Shown here: piece by piece, positions 7,194 through 10,253 of the stretch
How the letters are laid out: each line of letters opens with the position of its first letter
Position numbering within the stretch: the stretch's first letter is position 1
Source of the DNA: JAZSMS01 sp045536015
Lineage (GTDB): Bacteria > Bacillota > Clostridia > Christensenellales > QALW01
NCBI GenBank assembly: GCA_045536015.1
Contig: JAZSMS010000139.1
Span: 1-10,253 of the forward strand
DNA length: 10,253 bases
Reading direction: 5' to 3'
The notes under the pieces: model-generated
Database searches by the model: none
Seen by the model: only the letters and a program-made list of their open reading frames with translations
Told to the model about the DNA's origin: nothing
Made by a program: the position numbers and the translations under genes

Positions 7194-8437
7194 TAACCGT
7201 TATCGGCGCAGGCGCAGGCGAAGCTGAAAACTTATCCATAAAAGCACTTAATACTTTGTTAACTGCTAAACATATTGTTTTAAAAACACAAAAAATGCCG
7301 CTTGCCGAATATCTGACAACTCAAAACGTAAGCTTTTCTACACTTGACCATATCTATGAAGAATCGGAAGACTTTGATTTTTTAAATCAGAAAATAGCAA
7401 AAGTTCTTACCGATTTAGACGACTGCTGCTACGTTGTTTTTGGAAACGCACTTGACGATACTTCCGTTGCAGCATTAGATAACTGTACCATTATCCCCGG
7501 AATTTCACTTGCGGATACTGTTGCGGCAAGCAATAACTTCGTTTTGCCTTTTAATACGATTACTGCAAATGAATTGCTTTTAACAAAGAACATCTCCTCG
7601 CACGTTGCAAATATCATCACTTGCATTGATTCACAATTTATTGCAGGAGATTTAAAGTGCTTTTTAAGCGAAATTTACGGTGACGAATATTCCATCATCT
7701 TTTCGTATCAAAACACTCTTGGCGCTATTAAGAATGCTGAAATTATGCTTTATCAGCTTGATCAACAAAGTTTTTATAATCATACAGCATCAATAATTCT
7801 AAAAAAGCGTCCCCTTATCACTGACGGCAAAAACGATTTTACCGATTTAATAGAAATAACCCGCCGTCTTTGCGATAAAAACGGTTGCCCTTGGGATTCT
7901 AAGCAAACGCACGAAACGCTTCGCAGATACATTATCGAAGAAGCATTTGAGGTTATTGACGCAATAGATAAAAAAGACGAATTTATGCTTGCCGACGAGC
8001 TTGGCGACATACTTTTTCAAGTAGCAATTCACGCAACTATTGCCGAAAAGTTCGACGAATTTTCTATTTCAGATATAACCAATAGTATCTGCAAAAAAAT
8101 GATTCACCGTCACGGTCACGTCTTTTTTGGCGAACAAATGAAAGATTGGGAATCCTTAAAACAAGAGGAAAAAGCATTTTTCTCACTTGAAGAAAGATTA
8201 AACGATATTCCTCAAAGCTTTTCTGCCCTGTTAAGTGCCGAAAAAGCTCAAGCACGCGCAGAAAAACACGGTATAAAACTTGATGCAGATGATAATACTT
8301 TAACAGAAGACACTCTTGGTGATATGCTTTTTAATATTGTTTCGATATGCCGAAAAAATAACGTTTCGCCAGAAATTGCTTTAAAAAAAGCAACTGATAA
8401 GTTTATTAACTATTGCAAAAATACAAAAAACGACTGA
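7190..8437 (+). CDS. mazG: YabN-type tetrapyrrole-methylase-like/MazG fusion, NTP pyrophosphohydrolase
   Basis: Two parts are visible. Residues 1 to about 205 resemble the YabN N-terminal SAM-dependent (tetrapyrrole) methylase domain, with VIGAGAGEAENLS in place of the usual GxGPGD and IIPGISLADTVAAS. The normal GxP substrate loop is replaced by VFGNALDDTS, so methylase activity is doubtful. Residues from about 220 are MazG, which hydrolyses NTPs to NMP and pyrophosphate. Its first domain has CPWDSKQTH, EEAFE (E250, E251, E254), ADELGD (E270, D273) and HRHGHVFFG, all intact. The second MazG domain is shortened: AQARAEKHGI is joined after only a few residues to TLGDMLFNIV, so the EExxE helix is missing, as is the usual C-terminal tail. 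The gene overlaps the flippase stop by 4 bp, with GAGGTG about 4 nt upstream of its ATG, and probably shares that transcript. Confidence 0.93.
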   Translation: MITVIGAGAGEAENLSIKALNTLLTAKHIVLKTQKMPLAEYLTTQNVSFSTLDHIYEESEDFDFLNQKIAKVLTDLDDCCYVVFGNALDDTSVAALDNCTIIPGISLADTVAASNNFVLPFNTITANELLLTKNISSHVANIITCIDSQFIAGDLKCFLSEIYGDEYSIIFSYQNTLGAIKNAEIMLYQLDQQSFYNHTASIILKKRPLITDGKNDFTDLIEITRRLCDKNGCPWDSKQTHETLRRYIIEEAFEVIDAIDKKDEFMLADELGDILFQVAIHATIAEKFDEFSISDITNSICKKMIHRHGHVFFGEQMKDWESLKQEEKAFFSLEERLNDIPQSFSALLSAEKAQARAEKHGIKLDADDNTLTEDTLGDMLFNIVSICRKNNVSPEIALKKATDKFINYCKNTKND

Positions 8438-8456
8438 TTTTTACAAAAAAACACTT

Positions 8457-8499
8457 AAAATGTCAATATTATTGCCGAATTTTTAACATTTTTTTAATT
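8457..8499 (+). terminator. weak AT-rich terminator-like hairpin after mazG
   Basis: AAAATGT (8457-8463) can pair with ACATTTT (8486-8492), plus two more A-T pairs past a mismatch, around a loop of about 16 nt, followed by further T residues. It lies 20 bp after the mazG stop and before the hup promoter, a sensible place for a terminator. The stem has only one G-C pair, so the call is weak. Confidence 0.3.
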
Positions 8500-8506
8500 T
8501 GAACTA

Positions 8507-8535
8507 TTGACATATTATTCAAAATATGCTATTAT
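8507..8535 (+). promoter_or_regulatory. hup promoter
   Basis: A perfect -35 TTGACA (8507-8512) and -10 TATTAT (8530-8535) are 17 nt apart, with TG one base before the -10. The predicted start of transcription is near 8542, giving a leader of about 55 nt. A near-consensus promoter suits an abundant nucleoid protein. Confidence 0.8.
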
Positions 8536-8546
8536 TTTCATAGTGC

Positions 8547-8565
8547 AACGTACAATATGTGCGTT
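8547..8565 (+). other. hairpin at the 5' end of the hup leader
   Basis: AACGTAC (8547-8553) pairs with GTGCGTT (8559-8565), seven pairs with one G-U, around a 5-nt loop. It begins about 5 nt after the predicted transcription start and ends 20 nt before the ribosome binding site. Such a position would suit a 5' stabilising hairpin; this role is inferred. Confidence 0.4.
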
Positions 8566-8597
8566 TTACAACAAAATTTCTTATGGAGGAATTAAAA

Positions 8598-8870
8598 ATG
8601 AACAAAGCAGATTTAATCAATGCACTTGCAGAAAAAAACGGTCTTAAAAAGAAGGATGCTGAAGCAGCTGTTAACGCAGTTTTAGATCTTATTGCTGAGG
8701 CTCTTAAGAAAGGTGAGAAGGTTGCTATTATGGGCTTCGGTTCGTTTGAGACCAAGACTCGTGCGGCTAGAACAGGTAAAAACCCCGCAACTGGTGCAAC
8801 TATCGAAATTCCCGCAAGCAAGGCGGTTGTTTTCAAAGCTGGCAAGGCATTAAAAGATTCAGTTCAATAA
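8598..8870 (+). CDS. hup: HU family DNA-binding protein
   Basis: HU is a small dimeric nucleoid protein that binds and bends DNA without strong sequence preference. The 90-residue sequence matches the family end to end: MNKADLINALAEK helix, a second helix to about residue 38, GFGSFETKTRAARTGKNPATG (46-66) with the DNA-intercalating proline at P63, and the closing KAVVFKAGKALKD. The start is ATG 8598 with GGAGG at 8585-8589, 8 nt upstream; an in-frame GTG at 8559 lies within the leader hairpin and is rejected. Codon use differs from the neighbours, with more GCT, GGT, AAG and CGT, as expected of a highly expressed gene. It follows mazG, as in many Clostridia and Bacilli, but has its own promoter and its own terminator. 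Confidence 0.98.
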   Translation: MNKADLINALAEKNGLKKKDAEAAVNAVLDLIAEALKKGEKVAIMGFGSFETKTRAARTGKNPATGATIEIPASKAVVFKAGKALKDSVQ

Positions 8871-8883
8871 TTATTATTGATAT

Positions 8884-8919
8884 AAAAAAAGGCTGTAACG
8901 CATGTTACAGTCTTTTTTT
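8884..8919. terminator. bidirectional Rho-independent terminator between hup and spoVT
   Basis: A 9-bp stem with one G-U pair (8891-8899 with 8904-8912, containing CTGTAAC/GTTACAG) closes a GCAT loop. It is flanked by seven A residues (8884-8890) and seven T residues (8913-8919), so it works in both directions: for hup on the + strand and spoVT on the - strand. Confidence 0.93.
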
Positions 8920-8929
8920 AGTTTTTTTA

Positions 8930-9472
8930 CTACTGTATTTGCTGTGCTAAAAAATGCGCGGCAGTTTCGGCATTTTTATAGGCAATATCATTAAGCGAAG
9001 TATCGTTTGAGCTTAAAACAACAGCACCAAACACATCTCCAAAATTAGATATCGGTAAAATGCATTGGGAAACGTATGGCGTTTGATCGTTTTCGATAAT
9101 TGGAATAGGAATTTCTTTGCTTCTTTTATCCGTTGTAATTCCACGCCTTAATTCAATACGCTTTTGTAAATCATTAGAAAGACTTTTACCCAAAAAATTT
9201 TTCTTTCCTTCACCCGAAGCCGCAATTACACTATCTTTGTCCGTAACTAATGCAGTAATACCAAGCGAATGATTAATAGAATCGGCAAATTCTTTTGCGT
9301 ATTGCTCTATATCGCCCATCGCCGAATACTTTTTTAAAATTACTCCCCCATCTTTATCAATAAAAATTTCAATTGGATCGCCTTCTCTAAAATGCATAGT
9401 ACGGCGAATTTCTTTTGGAATTACTATTCTTCCAAGTTCATCCACCCTACGAACTATTCCGGTTGCCTTCAT
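8930..9472 (-). CDS. spoVT: stage V sporulation protein T, AbrB/GAF transcription regulator
   Basis: SpoVT is a forespore transcription regulator that tunes sigma-G-dependent genes in Bacillus subtilis. The N-terminal domain (1-50), MKATGIVRRVDELGRIVIPKEIRRT through DGGVILKKYS, is a swapped-hairpin AbrB DNA-binding domain and is nearly identical to that of the B. subtilis protein. Residues from about 56 to 178 form the GAF-type sensor domain, ending in NAETAAHFLAQQIQ. The length of 180 residues fits the known 178. The start ATG 9470-9472 is preceded by AAGGAG (9483-9488) at 10 nt. The gene is alone between two terminators and convergent with hup. Its upstream region carries a sigma-G-like promoter candidate and a perfect inverted repeat. 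Its presence argues that the organism descends from spore formers, though homologues can persist in lineages that no longer sporulate. Confidence 0.96.
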   Translation of the reverse strand: MKATGIVRRVDELGRIVIPKEIRRTMHFREGDPIEIFIDKDGGVILKKYSAMGDIEQYAKEFADSINHSLGITALVTDKDSVIAASGEGKKNFLGKSLSNDLQKRIELRRGITTDKRSKEIPIPIIENDQTPYVSQCILPISNFGDVFGAVVLSSNDTSLNDIAYKNAETAAHFLAQQIQ

Positions 9473-9486
9473 ATATTTATTTCTCC

Positions 9487-9524
9487 TTAAATTACAAATT
9501 GTGTTGTTAGTATTTGTAATTTAA
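9487..9524. repeat. perfect 13-bp inverted repeat upstream of spoVT
   Basis: The arms 9487-9499 (TTAAATTACAAAT) and 9512-9524 (ATTTGTAATTTAA) are exact reverse complements separated by 12 nt. The arm nearer the gene includes the first two bases of the spoVT ribosome binding site; the far arm overlaps the candidate -10. This placement suits an operator, possibly for SpoVT itself, but that is inference. Confidence 0.65.
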
Positions 9525-9536
9525 TGATATTTATAC
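9508..9536 (-). promoter_or_regulatory. candidate sigma-G-type promoter of spoVT
   Basis: On the - strand GTATA (9532-9536) fits the sigma-G -35 pattern (GHATR), and after 17 nt AATACTA (9508-9514) fits the -10 pattern CATWHTA in six of seven positions; the leading C is replaced by A. B. subtilis spoVT is a sigma-G gene, which makes this reading plausible. In AT-rich DNA such short matches also arise by chance. Confidence 0.4.
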
Positions 9537-9540
9537 TTTT

Positions 9541-9575
9541 AAAAAAAGTGAAAGACAGACTATCTTGTCTGTCTT
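9541..9575 (-). terminator. terminator of the membrane glycosyltransferase-like gene
   Basis: A perfect 9-bp stem (9552-9560 with 9567-9575, AAGACAGAC/GTCTGTCTT) closes a 6-nt loop. On the - strand it is followed by TCAC and then seven T residues (9541-9547). It lies 20 bp after the stop codon at 9596 and separates that gene from spoVT. Confidence 0.75.
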
Positions 9576-9595
9576 CTTATGTTAATTTTAAATTA

Positions 9596-10252
9596 TTAAA
9601 CCAAGGTTGCACCGTATAAATTAAGGATAATACCAAACAGGCAAAGTAAAACTTCGGGAATACCAAAATAAAGTTTGTGTTTAGATAAATACAACGCTAA
9701 AAACGGTATCATATCAATAAAATATCTGCTGCCAAATTGCCATCCGCCTAAAGTGCGGTGCATACAAGTACAAACTGTAAACAGCATTACTGCCAAAATC
9801 CAGAATATTGCTTCTACTCTATTTTCTTTTTTAAACAAATCTTTTATTGAATAAATTAAAAACATTAAAATTATTGGATTTACAATAAAAAAGTTGTTTG
9901 CGCCAAACTGATCAAAATTTAAAGATATTTTTCCGTTATTTATTTCTAGCGGAATACGTAACGCACGTTTTAAATTTTCGCCAAGATACGATAAATTAAA
10001 CTGCCCTGCTTCTTCGCGGACAAATTCGGGAAGATAATTATGCCCAAACTCAAAAACGTTACCAAAGCGCGCAAAGTTATATGCCATAAGCGAAATTGCA
10101 ACAACAGCAGGGGCAATTAAGTAAGGCCAAATTTTAATAATTTTTCCCTTTAAGTTTTCAGCATCAAGCTGAATAAATAATTCTTTTAGCAAAAACGGAA
10201 TAAAAATAACCGTAAACGGTCTGCAGCCTACCGCTAAAGCCGCCAAGAATAG
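9596..10252 (-). CDS. polytopic membrane protein, GT39/GT83-like glycosyltransferase, N-terminus outside window
   Basis: The frame is open to the right edge, so the start is outside the window and only the C-terminal 218 residues or so are seen; the in-frame TTG at 10244-10246 is internal. About six membrane segments are visible: around LFLAALAVGCRPFTVIFIPF, WPYLIAPAVVAISLMAY, NPIILMFLIYSI, AIFWILAVMLFTVCTC, MIPFLALYL and the C-terminal VLLCLFGIILNLYGATL. The GCRP after the first segment and GGWQFGSRYFIDMIPF near the end resemble the C-terminal halves of GT-C fold glycosyltransferases, which use polyprenyl-phosphate sugars at the outer face of the membrane. The catalytic acidic loop normally lies in the missing N-terminal part, so activity cannot be judged. 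It ends at a terminator before spoVT. Confidence 0.75.
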   Translation of the reverse strand, partial: LFLAALAVGCRPFTVIFIPFLLKELFIQLDAENLKGKIIKIWPYLIAPAVVAISLMAYNFARFGNVFEFGHNYLPEFVREEAGQFNLSYLGENLKRALRIPLEINNGKISLNFDQFGANNFFIVNPIILMFLIYSIKDLFKKENRVEAIFWILAVMLFTVCTCMHRTLGGWQFGSRYFIDMIPFLALYLSKHKLYFGIPEVLLCLFGIILNLYGATLV

Positions 10253-10253
10253 T

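Noticed and set aside
8519..8845. 108-codon open frame on the - strand opposite hup
   Set aside because: It covers the hup promoter and coding region antisense and its composition (Ala/Ser/Phe-rich) is the mirror of a Lys/Ala/Glu-rich gene.
1..10253. CRISPR array, tRNA, rRNA or insertion sequence
   Set aside because: No regularly spaced direct repeats, no cloverleaf-like segment, no rRNA-like sequence and no transposase gene were seen; nearly all DNA is taken by genes with short intergenic regions.

Overview
The window looks like chromosomal DNA from an AT-rich, spore-forming Firmicute of the Clostridia type. This rests on a SpoVT orthologue, the flippase-MazG-HU gene set that accompanies sporulation genes in Clostridia and Bacilli, AGGAG-type ribosome binding sites, TTGACA/TATAAT-type promoters and low GC. 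I cannot name the species. The sequence is mostly core housekeeping DNA. No tRNA, rRNA, CRISPR array or insertion sequence was seen.

Left edge (1-940): two + strand accessory genes. One is the 3' part of a gene resembling the SF0329 family; the other is a small nucleotidyltransferase-fold protein. They lie in the same frame, separated by one stop codon and one sense codon. They end at a hairpin shared with the convergent block on the - strand.

Middle left (932-5434, - strand): the tRNA/rRNA modification operon mnmE-mnmG-rsmG, joined by two ATGA overlaps, followed by an unrecognised 180-residue gene with its own promoter. MnmE and MnmG together make the cmnm5 modification of wobble uridine in tRNA. 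RsmG methylates 16S rRNA at G527.

Middle right (5550-8870, + strand): a MOP-superfamily lipid/polysaccharide flippase (SpoVB/YabM/MurJ-like), a YabN-type methylase-MazG fusion that overlaps it by 4 bp, and the HU gene hup with its own promoter. The flippase and mnmE are divergent. Their back-to-back promoters lie in a 100-bp region with nested inverted repeats.

Right edge (8884-10253, - strand): spoVT, convergent to hup across a bidirectional terminator. Its upstream region holds a sigma-G-like promoter candidate and a perfect 13-bp inverted repeat. Beyond it is the C-terminal part of a polytopic membrane protein resembling GT39/GT83-type glycosyltransferases.

In many relatives spoVT, flippase, mazG and hup run in one direction and lead into an S4-domain gene, yabP, yabQ and divIC. 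Here spoVT sits inverted at the far end and those later genes are absent. The points most worth checking are the spoVT control region, the symmetrical mnmE/flippase promoter region, the eroded second MazG domain, the same-frame gene pair at the left edge and the unknown gene after rsmG.
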